Of a stretch of 42,721 bases of DNA, positions 27,701 to 35,984 are shown one piece after another. The notes beneath the pieces were generated by a model. That model searched no databases. It was not told the origin of the DNA and saw only the letters and a list, made by a program, of their open reading frames with translations. The position numbers were made by a program, and so were the translations under genes. Source of the stretch: Planctomycetes bacterium GWF2_41_51 (GTDB lineage: Bacteria; Planctomycetota; Phycisphaerae; Sedimentisphaerales; UBA12454); contig MHXZ01000033.1 of the NCBI GenBank assembly GCA_001825665.1, forward strand, positions 1-42,721. The letters are read 5' to 3'. Every line of letters starts with the position of its first letter. Position 1 is the stretch's first letter.

Positions 27701-29812
27701 CTTACCGCATGTGGTTCTACATTTATGCTCAAACCAAGCATAGCGTCTACAAAGGCCGCAAATTGGGACGATGGGCTCGTAACTAAATTCGGGTTCGATG
27801 CCGTTTATAGCGATGAGATGACCAACACAGCCCCATGGGGGGGATTGATTGACTACGACGCAAGGGTCTCCGGAGCCGGACAAATATCGGCAACATTTAA
27901 TGCTATCGGCAAAGTACTGCTTAATCAGCGAGATTCTTACGGCTTAACATGGTCGGAAGGCACGGTTCAGTATTTGTGGGCCGGACTTTGCGACACCGCA
28001 TATTCCCAGAACAATCATCCCTTTGATGACCCGAATTTGTTGGTCGATTTTAAGCTATTGAAAATGCAGCCGCTGGAAAATGATAATGGAGTAGATCTAA
28101 TTCAGCCATATGACAAAGGTTTGGATTGGCGGCTCGCGACACAGATCGTTTTTGGCAACATGGGATACTTATCCAGCACCGGCATCGAAGGCGATCTGAC
28201 AATGAAGCAGGCTAAAAAAATTAGTTCCAGTCTTTATGAGCCTATTCTCAAATCATATTATATGATGCGCCAGTTACAGACATACTATTGGATGTCGTTA
28301 CCGACTCTCATTCAGTATCCCGATAATACTGAAACACTGGTGAGCACCGAATGGGCAGTCAGAAACAACTGGATCTGCGGCAAAGTATATACTCAATACC
28401 AAAGTGGTCTTGAGGTTTATGTAAATCGTAATAGCACTTCCAACTGGAATGTCTCACTCGGCGGAACATCTTACACATTAGACCCGAACGGATATGTCGC
28501 GTATAGACCGGCAGATATGCTCGAATATTCCTCTCTTGTAAGCGGCCACAGAGTCGATTACAGCGAAGGACCGATGTATATTTATTGCAATGGCCGCGGG
28601 ACAAGTACAAGCTTCCCAAAGATAACCGCGGCAAGAAGCTATGCCGTCACCAATGATGCCACTTATACTTGGTTAACACCGACTCCATTTATCGCTACCG
28701 AACAAGTAACTCTAAAGGGATATACGAGCATTACAGGCGTTACAGGCTTCGATCAGTTTGGAAATTCACTGCCGAACAGTATTACCTACTCAATAAACAG
28801 CAACAACCTCCTGCTGACAACCCAGTCGGATGTCTTTAAATACAGGATACAGGCTTCAGATCCCGGACTGGCTATTAGTCCAAATCCTTCTAACAGCGCA
28901 ACAGGAGTTGCCTTAACGCCAACTCTAACTTGGGCATCTGGAAACAACACCGTTTCACATGATGTTTATTTTGGAACAAATCAGACAAGTGTTACCAATG
29001 CCGCCCGTTACTCTGCTGAGTTCAAGGGCAACCAGGCCGGCACAAGCTATGCCTCCGGCACACTTAATGCAAATACAATCTATTATTGGCGTATTGATGA
29101 GGTTGGCAATGGCAAAACTACAACAGGCGCAGTCTGGAGTTTTACTACAATTCCTCCAAATCCACCAACATTTGTCGCCGCGGGAGCAGCCGCACACAAC
29201 ACGGTAGGAATCACGCCTGCACTTCCGGCTGGCATTGCAACAAATGATATTTTGCTACTTTTCGTTGAAACGTATAATCAGGCTATTTCGATAGCCAATC
29301 AAAATGGTGGAACGTGGACTCAAGTTACAAATTCGCCGCAGGGAACTACCGGCACAAGGCTTACGGCTTTCTGGTCAAGATATAATGGCACTCAAGGTGC
29401 ACCAACAACATCTGATTCAGGCGATCATCAGATTGGAAGGATTATAGCTATTCAAGGCGCTACAACATCTGGTAATCCATGCGATGTTACAGCCGGTGTT
29501 GTTGAATCCACATCGGATACAAGCGGCTCAATTCCTGGAACGACTACGACGGTTGCCAATACTCTTGTGGTATTGGCCGTAGCTACAAGTCTGCCTGATT
29601 CCAACTATGATAATAACAGGTTCTCGAGTTGGACAAATGCAAACCTGACAAGTCTTACGGAGCGTGTCGATTGTAGTCGGAACTCAGGCAATGGCGGGGG
29701 TCTTGGCATAGCGACGGGTATTAAGGTAACATCTGGTGCTTACGGCAACACTGCTGTTACGCTTGCGACATCAGCGACTAAAGGTATGATGAGCATTGCG
29801 ATTAAGCCTTAA
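24704..29812 (+). CDS. Secreted 1702-residue multidomain putative glycosidase
   Basis: Exported (leader to about residue 23, VCSSLAEI). Parts: two tandem DNRLRE-type domains (25-232 and 236-437, with WVGSAGLGTSATDY and WAGSYGLNTPVTDY); a jelly-roll-like region (445-608); a beta-sandwich-like part (615-865); a presumed barrel (about 880-1200) with YSDEMTNTAPWGG (D1037, E1038) and WSEGTVQY (E1085); a C-terminal beta region; a fibronectin III-like domain (about 1390-1484, LTPTLTWASGNNTVSHDVYF); and a beta-rich end (1485-1702). By eye it is well over half identical to the protein at 15044-18697 from the second DNRLRE domain to about residue 1380, but it lacks the dockerin-like tail. The catalytic region was not recognised as a known family. 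GC content is somewhat higher here than in the following genes. Confidence 0.72.
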   Translation: MKNSKILNASCLLIFVFVCSSLAEIATFNANTGIEDTFIDGYVGGQHDIWGDYRYLQCGNLSGYGEQKIILHFNVSGLIGKYKSVDSLQLRLYVAGGNPAYDQGIVNIGIYEICTADTDWLETTATWAYKEQLGNSGNDYAGSYSWVGSAGLGTSATDYVTDPLYAFDCNLITDVGFIDIDLPVSLIETWTKSTNAGLLIKCTILPDRDIAHFNSSECGSSYYGPNLLVTYTPLINTETITFDSQSGMEDVYIHEMYPTVNCNDSTRLWIGSYNDYDIKSLIKFDVRSLSDINDINISSAKLTLFYNDTPTIDVNFPIGIYKVLAANADWDQSTATWRNKNQTTSTPWAGSYGLNTPVTDYNIQSLGIFFYDHNKVYPSTVDVNIPAHVIKDWINNPNSNGGFLLKYLGNDPNAYAQFYDSLYASNIGPKLSITYTAPWQTKPIELLTGKAEAHTPQVTAANQSNFTGWTVSGTKSATGTLTNSSDLQLWRSTVAKLAITVPTSDSNITLTPPSPGISISSGDNIDIWVYGPSYGSPTISMNLTSGGSPFTVTMVGNVSNYLGNPWWTMFHGKIPAGKTFPVKLVSIAFDNLTNGSDVLYWDAISFYTDTTSPANPSLGTLSFPTTTDTILPSINAGTSYTNSVQVVDSNTWNFKYVGSDCNVTYTYHAATGTLNDITGNYNDVYTFYPTINGGIVANVGGESFTPDSPGTPQLLSSTLVSGDNYLYTWWQLTKNGQTIQYDLTFQIKGKTLVIRARNPDKNVITEFRIGRTSTSADYKLFPMPFWENRQAERPQILMMTGGLFFTAMLDWYETLASRFMFDSSPRDGTGTVMVSNKAYYGYPKTDGTLNPIRERLLITVSDKIAEVLPNIPNPPSPNGSTTSNLLYVCRDFCLLDPLDIDYEIALWQLLKAYGVNDMLIHFTPDMFKTPVANMNGFSLTTDAGLPFGGDDAVIRLVDELQTLGYKFGVYTDYRIIHPLSKEFSNDLVALDRGDHNSDWLTACGSTFMLKPSIASTKAANWDDGLVTKFGFDAVYSDEMTNTAPWGGLIDYDARVSGAGQISATFNAIGKVLLNQRDSYGLTWSEGTVQYLWAGLCDTAYSQNNHPFDDPNLLVDFKLLKMQPLENDNGVDLIQPYDKGLDWRLATQIVFGNMGYLSSTGIEGDLTMKQAKKISSSLYEPILKSYYMMRQLQTYYWMSLPTLIQYPDNTETLVSTEWAVRNNWICGKVYTQYQSGLEVYVNRNSTSNWNVSLGGTSYTLDPNGYVAYRPADMLEYSSLVSGHRVDYSEGPMYIYCNGRGTSTSFPKITAARSYAVTNDATYTWLTPTPFIATEQVTLKGYTSITGVTGFDQFGNSLPNSITYSINSNNLLLTTQSDVFKYRIQASDPGLAISPNPSNSATGVALTPTLTWASGNNTVSHDVYFGTNQTSVTNAARYSAEFKGNQAGTSYASGTLNANTIYYWRIDEVGNGKTTTGAVWSFTTIPPNPPTFVAAGAAAHNTVGITPALPAGIATNDILLLFVETYNQAISIANQNGGTWTQVTNSPQGTTGTRLTAFWSRYNGTQGAPTTSDSGDHQIGRIIAIQGATTSGNPCDVTAGVVESTSDTSGSIPGTTTTVANTLVVLAVATSLPDSNYDNNRFSSWTNANLTSLTERVDCSRNSGNGGGLGIATGIKVTSGAYGNTAVTLATSATKGMMSIAIKP

Positions 29813-29853
29813 TATAAAACCTGTTGATTGTTTTTTATGAAAGTGTTTAACTT

Positions 29854-29889
29854 AGGCATAGCGGCAGCAAATTATAAGTCGCTATGCCT
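29854..29889 (+). terminator. Hairpin between the first and second plus-strand cluster genes
   Basis: AGGCATAGCG and CGCTATGCCT pair perfectly (10 bp) over a 16-base loop, followed by TTGATATTTG. The tract is too weak for a classic terminator. It may cause partial termination or protect the 3' end, giving more of the secreted enzyme than of the intracellular ones. Confidence 0.5.
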
Positions 29890-29912
29890 TTGATATTTGC
29901 CTGATTTATGTA

Positions 29913-32777
29913 ATGATAAAGGATTTAACTTTGTACGAAAAAAAACTAAACCCACATAATATTCACTTAATACTTGGCACTCACTGGGATCGCGAGTGGC
30001 TTTATTCATTTGAATACTCACAATCTTTGCTAATAGAAATGATGGATAACTTACTTGAATATATGGATGCCAATCCTGATTTTCGCTTTTTTCATCTTGA
30101 TAGCCAAGTCGTTATTGTTGAGGATTATTTACGTGCGAAACCACACAATAGTGACAGACTTATTTCCCTGATCAAACAAGGGCGAATACTGATTGGCCCT
30201 TATTACTCACTCTTAGAAGAAAATCATATTCTTGGTGAATCTATCATCAGAAACTTGTTGATTGGTAACAAACTTGCCAATGAGTATGGCCGAAGAATGA
30301 ATGTAGGATATTCGCCTACAGGCTATGGACGCATTTCACAATTACCTCAAATTTTTAAAAGTGTCGGAATTGATAATATTATTTTTTATAGAGGGTTGCA
30401 GCAAGATAAATCGAACTTTGAATTTTTATGGGAAGGCCCTGATAAAAGTCAAATTTTAGGAATGCGTCTAACCGGCCCTATAGGAAGAGGAACGTTTTTA
30501 GTAAATCTCATCACTCCCAGCTTCTTCCCCAAAGGGGTTAATGTAGATGAAATCATGATTATTCAAAATGACTTAAATAATCCTCATAGCATTGAACGTG
30601 GATTTATGGATTTTGTAGACGAATATAAAAAAGAGTTTAATCAGAAACTTTTAATCGAGAAATTCAAAGAAATTGAAGAATTACTAGCAAATGATACTTC
30701 CAGTGATTCATTAATACTAATACACGCCGAAGATTATGGTGCAGCTAAAGACTTCATTGCGGAGACGGTGGAAACTATCAATAATGACGCTGGTTACGAA
30801 AAACTGAAAATCTCATCATTACCGATGTTTGTGGAAGATTTTTGTCAATCACTGGATACAAATAAATTGGCTTTATTGCATGGAGAATTCAAACAAAGCC
30901 GTAAAACATTTAAAGATTTCCCTATTTACATGTCCACCATTTCTTCGATAAATAATATTAAAGTGGCTAATAGAAAAGCCGAATTGGCATTAGCAAGATA
31001 TGCTGAGCCATGGGACACAATATGTGCCTTTATTGCCAAAGATACAGGAAAAAAATTGTTAGAAAATACGTGGAAAGATCTATTAGCTTCTCATGCACAT
31101 GATAGCATAGCTGGCCAGGGAACAGACGAAGTCATAGACAATGTTTACAATAGACTATTGCGAGTTAAGCAAACGTCAGATGGCATTAATGAAATGTCTA
31201 TGAAAAAACTCGTTAGCCAGATTAAAATGCCAAAAGCAGATAATGGAACAGTTTTTCTTACGATATATAATTCATCAGCAACAGAACGCAATGACGTTAT
31301 AAATCTTTATATTGATATGCCTTTTAATCTGTCAGATGAACATGGAGATGTCTTTTTATCTGAATTATGGTCAAAAGAAGAAGCTGATCCAAAATATTTT
31401 GTTGATTTGAACAATATAACACTCCAAATTAAAGATGCTTCAGGTAACGAGATAGCTTTTGCTATCAATAAGATCGAACCATTAAAACCTATCGGTATAA
31501 AACATTCCGAATGGGGCAAAAGGCGTTTATGTTCTAATAGATTTAAATGCTCGCTTGCGGTAAATAATATTCCTCCTTTAGGCTATAAAGTTCTTGCTAT
31601 AAATCATGCACAAGCAGAACAAAAAGAAAAACCGAAGCCCAAGAATATATCATCGATCAAAAATCAGCTTGAAAATGACTATTTACGAATTTTCATAAAT
31701 GAAAACGGAACATTAGATGTGGTGGATAAAAGGACTGGCTTGCAATGTAATGGACTTTTACTGTTTGAAGACAGCATGGAAATTGGTACTATGACACAAG
31801 CTAAAACATCCCAAAGCATAGTATTCGACAACGTGAGGGCGGATATCCTATTGCTTGAAAATAATCATCTTTGTGCGACTTACCAAATCAGAACTGTATT
31901 GAATATTTCTGTTTCTGCAGCGGAAGACAGAATGCAAAGAAATAATAAAACAGTAGGAATTGAAGTCTGCTCAAAGGTTACTTTGAAATACAACAGCTCA
32001 GTGATTGATGTTTCTACTAAAGTAATCAATTTAGCGAAAGATCATAGATTCAGAGTATTGTTCCCTACCACGTTATCGACTCAAAAAGTATTTGTAGACC
32101 AACCCTTTGATATTGTGGAAAGAGATGTCAAACCAAAAGATTTCGAAGATGAATACCTAGAAAAACCTTATACGACTTTACCAATGCAATCATTTATCGA
32201 TGTTAATGATGGCACTAAAGGAATAGCAGTAATGACTTTGGGACTATTGGAGTATGAAATACTTCACAATCCCACAAATACGATAGCAATTACACTGCTA
32301 AGATGTTTCCAAAACATAAATAAATTCTGCGGCAATGTCGATTATAATTCTATACGATCACAGCAAATTGGCGAGCATGAGTTTAAGTATGCTGTCTATT
32401 TCCATCAAGGCGATGTTTGGCAGGGAAAAGTGCATCAAAAATCCGAAGAACATCTATTGCCATTAAAAGCAGTACAAAGCTACAGGAAACATATCAATGG
32501 TTTACCCCCAGAGTTTAGTTTCATTAAGTTCAACCATGAAGATATTTCCCTTAGCGCTTTGAAAATGAGCGAAACAGATGATGCCGTAATATTGAGATTT
32601 TATAATAATACAAAGAAGGATATAAATACATCTATTAAAGTATGGCAGAAAGTAAAATCAGCCAATGAAGTAAATTCTCTTGAACAAACTATATCTGTTT
32701 TAAACCACAAAGATGATTCAATTAACATAAACATTAAAGCAAAAAAAATAATGTCTTTAGGAATAAAATTCGAATGA
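29913..32777 (+). CDS. GH38-like alpha-mannosidase family protein with altered active site
   Basis: The 954-residue protein has GH38 landmarks: GTHWDREW (zinc ligands H24, D26), FHLDSQ (58-65 region), LGESIIRNLLIGN, SQLPQIFKSVGID and SHAHDSIAGQGTDEV (H396). GH38 enzymes cleave alpha-mannosides with a zinc ion. The nucleophile segment, usually P-D-(S/T)-F-G, reads SPTGYGR, so T136 stands where the nucleophile and zinc-ligand Asp is expected. It is either inactive or from a divergent subgroup. No signal peptide, so cytoplasmic. The ATG at 29913 has a poor ribosome site; a TTG at 29931 has AAAGGAT at good distance and may be the real start. It overlaps the next gene (ATGA). Confidence 0.8.
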   Translation: MIKDLTLYEKKLNPHNIHLILGTHWDREWLYSFEYSQSLLIEMMDNLLEYMDANPDFRFFHLDSQVVIVEDYLRAKPHNSDRLISLIKQGRILIGPYYSLLEENHILGESIIRNLLIGNKLANEYGRRMNVGYSPTGYGRISQLPQIFKSVGIDNIIFYRGLQQDKSNFEFLWEGPDKSQILGMRLTGPIGRGTFLVNLITPSFFPKGVNVDEIMIIQNDLNNPHSIERGFMDFVDEYKKEFNQKLLIEKFKEIEELLANDTSSDSLILIHAEDYGAAKDFIAETVETINNDAGYEKLKISSLPMFVEDFCQSLDTNKLALLHGEFKQSRKTFKDFPIYMSTISSINNIKVANRKAELALARYAEPWDTICAFIAKDTGKKLLENTWKDLLASHAHDSIAGQGTDEVIDNVYNRLLRVKQTSDGINEMSMKKLVSQIKMPKADNGTVFLTIYNSSATERNDVINLYIDMPFNLSDEHGDVFLSELWSKEEADPKYFVDLNNITLQIKDASGNEIAFAINKIEPLKPIGIKHSEWGKRRLCSNRFKCSLAVNNIPPLGYKVLAINHAQAEQKEKPKPKNISSIKNQLENDYLRIFINENGTLDVVDKRTGLQCNGLLLFEDSMEIGTMTQAKTSQSIVFDNVRADILLLENNHLCATYQIRTVLNISVSAAEDRMQRNNKTVGIEVCSKVTLKYNSSVIDVSTKVINLAKDHRFRVLFPTTLSTQKVFVDQPFDIVERDVKPKDFEDEYLEKPYTTLPMQSFIDVNDGTKGIAVMTLGLLEYEILHNPTNTIAITLLRCFQNINKFCGNVDYNSIRSQQIGEHEFKYAVYFHQGDVWQGKVHQKSEEHLLPLKAVQSYRKHINGLPPEFSFIKFNHEDISLSALKMSETDDAVILRFYNNTKKDINTSIKVWQKVKSANEVNSLEQTISVLNHKDDSININIKAKKIMSLGIKFE

Positions 32778-33757
32778 AAACCCAATGTCCAATGAATGAA
32801 TTAATTTTTGACGAACACTCATTGACCAGATTAGATACTGCCGCAGATGGCAGATTTAAGGCTGGTATGAATGGGATAAAAAATATATATGCTACAAATG
32901 ACAAAAAAGTTCAATTCATTCAATATGATGATGCAAATATAATAGCATATGTTCAATCACAAATGGGCTATCCGGCAATGTACCCGTTACTACCTGTAAA
33001 AATTGAAAAGCCAATTAAAGCCATTCTAATGGATTTGGACGGCACAAGCGTAAAAAGTGAAGAATTCTGGATTTGGATTATAGAAAGAACGATAGCCAAA
33101 TTACTTAGTAATCCACATTTTCAGCTTGAACAAAGTGATTTACCCCATGTGTCTGGACATAGTGTATCAGAGCATTTAAAATATTGTACCCAGAAGTATT
33201 GTCCTGAAAAAAACGTTGAACAAGCAAGAGAATATTACTTCGACATTACCAGACATGAAATGCGGGCCATTCTTGATGGTACTGGAAAAACTAATGCGTT
33301 CAAACCTGTTGATGGGCTAAAAGATTTTCTTTACACGTTAAAAAACCATAAAATTAAGATTGGTCTGGTAACAAGCGGTCTTTATGAGAAAGCATGGCCG
33401 GAAATCGTTGCTGCATTTAAAGAACTAAAAATGGACGATCCTAACGAATTTTATGATGCCATTATCACGGCAGGTTTTGCTATCCGCAAAGGACAAGTTG
33501 GTACACTTGGAGAATTGGAACCCAAGCCCCATCCATGGTTATATGCTGAAACAGCACGTGTTGGACTCGGTATAGATTTTTCGCAAAGGTCGCATATAAT
33601 AGGAATAGAAGACAGTGGCGCAGGCGTAGTTTCTATCCGCCTTGCAGGATTTGCAGCTTTAGGAATTTCCGATGGCAATATTGAACAAAGCGGAACTTTG
33701 GGGCTTTGTTCAGGATTTTGTACGAATCTTGAGGAAGTATTAGACATTGTTTTATGA
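32774..33757 (+). CDS. HAD-superfamily phosphatase/phosphomutase with N-terminal extension
   Basis: This 327-residue cytoplasmic hydrolase acts on phosphate esters. All four HAD motifs are present: ILMDLDGTSV (near 85-94), LVTSG, KPHPWLYAET and IIGIEDSGAGV. The cap type and general look are of the beta-phosphoglucomutase/sugar-phosphatase group, so a sugar phosphate is the likely substrate. About 80 residues before the first motif (KAGMNGIKNIYATNDKKVQF region) are not part of the usual family and were not recognised. The start overlaps the stop of the GH38-like gene (ATGA), indicating coupled translation. Confidence 0.83.
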   Translation: MKTQCPMNELIFDEHSLTRLDTAADGRFKAGMNGIKNIYATNDKKVQFIQYDDANIIAYVQSQMGYPAMYPLLPVKIEKPIKAILMDLDGTSVKSEEFWIWIIERTIAKLLSNPHFQLEQSDLPHVSGHSVSEHLKYCTQKYCPEKNVEQAREYYFDITRHEMRAILDGTGKTNAFKPVDGLKDFLYTLKNHKIKIGLVTSGLYEKAWPEIVAAFKELKMDDPNEFYDAIITAGFAIRKGQVGTLGELEPKPHPWLYAETARVGLGIDFSQRSHIIGIEDSGAGVVSIRLAGFAALGISDGNIEQSGTLGLCSGFCTNLEEVLDIVL

Positions 33758-33807
33758 AATCTGATTGAACCTGGCGGAAAGTATCGATACTTTGGGAGAA
33801 TTATCAA

Positions 33808-35979
33808 ATGTTATCAGATCAAAAACTCAACCATATATGGCGGCCATTCTCATCACATGCTTATGCAGCAAATGCACTATATATACCAAAATTTGGAGAT
33901 AGCAAAGCTTATGAATTGATGGTTGGACTAACCCAAAATTATCCGGTATGGGCCAATCATCCGCTCTTAGACTATTGGCAGGGTTACCACCGTTTCGGCG
34001 CGGAACGGTTTGAACATGAATGGCAGAAAATGAAAGTCCTGGGTTGGGAAATCCGTCTTGATAAAAATTATTGGAGCTTTTTGTATCTGCCTGATGGAAA
34101 AGCTTGCAGAATATTTGTAAGGTTTTTGTCTGGAATTAAAGGCCGGCTTAAAATAAATATTCTTATAGATAATGATTCTGATGTTCAAAGAGAGTTGGAG
34201 TTACGCCTTTTTTTCTCACCCATCTGGACTTTAGCATTTCCCAAACATAAAATTAACAACATCACACAATCAACTGTCCGACTGTATCAAGATGATTTTG
34301 ATTTCGAATTTAAAACTAAACAGCTAAAATTTAAGAACATAGAAGTTATTTCATCACTGAACTATATCTGGTTCCCCAATAATATTGAACTTTCAAGTAA
34401 TCCTGAAAATCCCATTTCGAAAGAAAAAATGAGATTAATGATAGAAACAAAACCGTTCATTATTGGGCCACATGAAAAGAAAGAATTAGAAATCAATGTA
34501 TTTCCTACAAAAGATGCCAAAAATGAAAAGCTTGGAAAATGGCCTAAACTTGTTATGCCGGATTCTAAAAATTTAGCCTACGAACATCTCTGGTGGGAGA
34601 TTCAGCACAATCAGCAATATGCAAAACCGAAAAATCAAACCCGCGCTATGTTGACATCAATATTGATTCCAGCTCGGCAGTTTGGAAAATACTATTTGTG
34701 GGATTCCGGAATGACCATGCTTGGTGCCTCGGAAAAAGACACAACATTTGTGGAAGATCATCTTTCAAAATTACCTAATCCACAACTACTTGGATCAGAT
34801 GCCTATACGGTTGTTGGCTCTTTCATACCAACACCAATTTTTGCTTGGTGGGAACTTTATTCCAAAAACCGGGATAAAACGTTACTTCAAAAATATTATG
34901 ATAAGTTAAAGCAGTTATCTGATGCATTTTATTTTTGGCCGGAATCGATGTATTCTGCTGAACATGATGGTTTAATTAGTACACCTCGAAACACAAATGG
35001 CATGGACGACCATCCTGCGATAATCTGGTGCGAAGGACAAGTATGGACATGGGATTATGACAAACCATTACCAACCAACCCAGATAGAGTTCGCCGTATC
35101 GGAAAACAGCCTGGAATGACTGCTGTGGCTGTGCGGCTGGCAAAAATCTTGCGATTAGCAGCGTATCAGCTCGCCAAAAAAGATGATATTCAATATTTTT
35201 CGAAACTTATTCAAAAATCTGAAAACGCTCTTAATGAAAGATGCTGGAATGAAAAATTAGGTATGTATTTATGGCTTACAAGAGACGATGGACAGTTACC
35301 GATGTACGGTATTGATAGTTGTTATCCATTGATGTCCAATTCTGTCTCTCAAATCCAGCGATCTCGTATTTTGGAAAAACTCTTCAGCCGGGACGATGGT
35401 TTTTGGACAAAATATGGCATGACTACGATTCCTCCACGAAGCGAATACTTCCGTCACGGCTATTGGAATGGTTCTATTTGGATGGCGGCTCAATGGTTTA
35501 TTTGGAAAGCGCTTATTAACAATGGCGAAATGAAATTCGCCAACGCTCTTGCTGACAAATTAATGCATCTTTGGGAGCGAAATCACAATAAAACATTGTG
35601 CTGCTGGGAAGCCTTTCCATTACCTGATGGTGAAGGTAAATCCAACTCAAGATTCACCGGACTAACATCCACCATGCTTTCATTTTCACACGCTCGAAGA
35701 TCTCCTGGAAGAGTGCAATTTTCACAGGATGTGCTTGCTAAAGTCAATATTGATAAGAAATTTACGAATCTTAGTGCAAAACTTATCTCGCCATTTGACA
35801 AAGTTAAATCAGGGTTCAGTGCCGTTTTAAAGCCAAATGCTTTATATGAGATATTTATAGATAAAAATCTTAAATTTAAGAAACATACAGATACATATGG
35901 GTATTTAGATTTCGCCATGACAATTCCACTTAATAAAATTGTAACTGTTTACATAACAAAAAGTAGTCAAAAGGATTAA
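33808..35979 (+). CDS. GH63/trehalase-like (alpha/alpha)6-barrel glycosidase
   Basis: The 723-residue protein has an N-terminal beta domain (about 1-230) and a C-terminal (alpha/alpha)6 barrel (about 240-640) like GH63 and related clans that hydrolyse alpha-glucosides and mannosylglycerate. Signature pieces are GKYYLWDSGMTMLGA, STPRNTNGMDDHPAI (acidic pair in GMDD), GYWNGSIWMAAQWF and CCWEAFPLPDGEGK. There is no signal peptide, so it should act on imported oligosaccharides. GGGAG precedes the start. It begins 50 bases after the HAD gene and ends 5 bases before the next. Family assignment within the clan is uncertain. Confidence 0.72.
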   Translation: MLSDQKLNHIWRPFSSHAYAANALYIPKFGDSKAYELMVGLTQNYPVWANHPLLDYWQGYHRFGAERFEHEWQKMKVLGWEIRLDKNYWSFLYLPDGKACRIFVRFLSGIKGRLKINILIDNDSDVQRELELRLFFSPIWTLAFPKHKINNITQSTVRLYQDDFDFEFKTKQLKFKNIEVISSLNYIWFPNNIELSSNPENPISKEKMRLMIETKPFIIGPHEKKELEINVFPTKDAKNEKLGKWPKLVMPDSKNLAYEHLWWEIQHNQQYAKPKNQTRAMLTSILIPARQFGKYYLWDSGMTMLGASEKDTTFVEDHLSKLPNPQLLGSDAYTVVGSFIPTPIFAWWELYSKNRDKTLLQKYYDKLKQLSDAFYFWPESMYSAEHDGLISTPRNTNGMDDHPAIIWCEGQVWTWDYDKPLPTNPDRVRRIGKQPGMTAVAVRLAKILRLAAYQLAKKDDIQYFSKLIQKSENALNERCWNEKLGMYLWLTRDDGQLPMYGIDSCYPLMSNSVSQIQRSRILEKLFSRDDGFWTKYGMTTIPPRSEYFRHGYWNGSIWMAAQWFIWKALINNGEMKFANALADKLMHLWERNHNKTLCCWEAFPLPDGEGKSNSRFTGLTSTMLSFSHARRSPGRVQFSQDVLAKVNIDKKFTNLSAKLISPFDKVKSGFSAVLKPNALYEIFIDKNLKFKKHTDTYGYLDFAMTIPLNKIVTVYITKSSQKD

Positions 35980-35984
35980 ATAGC

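Noticed and set aside
28359-29197. Antisense open frames within the 1702-residue gene
   Set aside because: They are Cys-rich low-quality translations opposite well-conserved coding sequence, with no ribosome sites.
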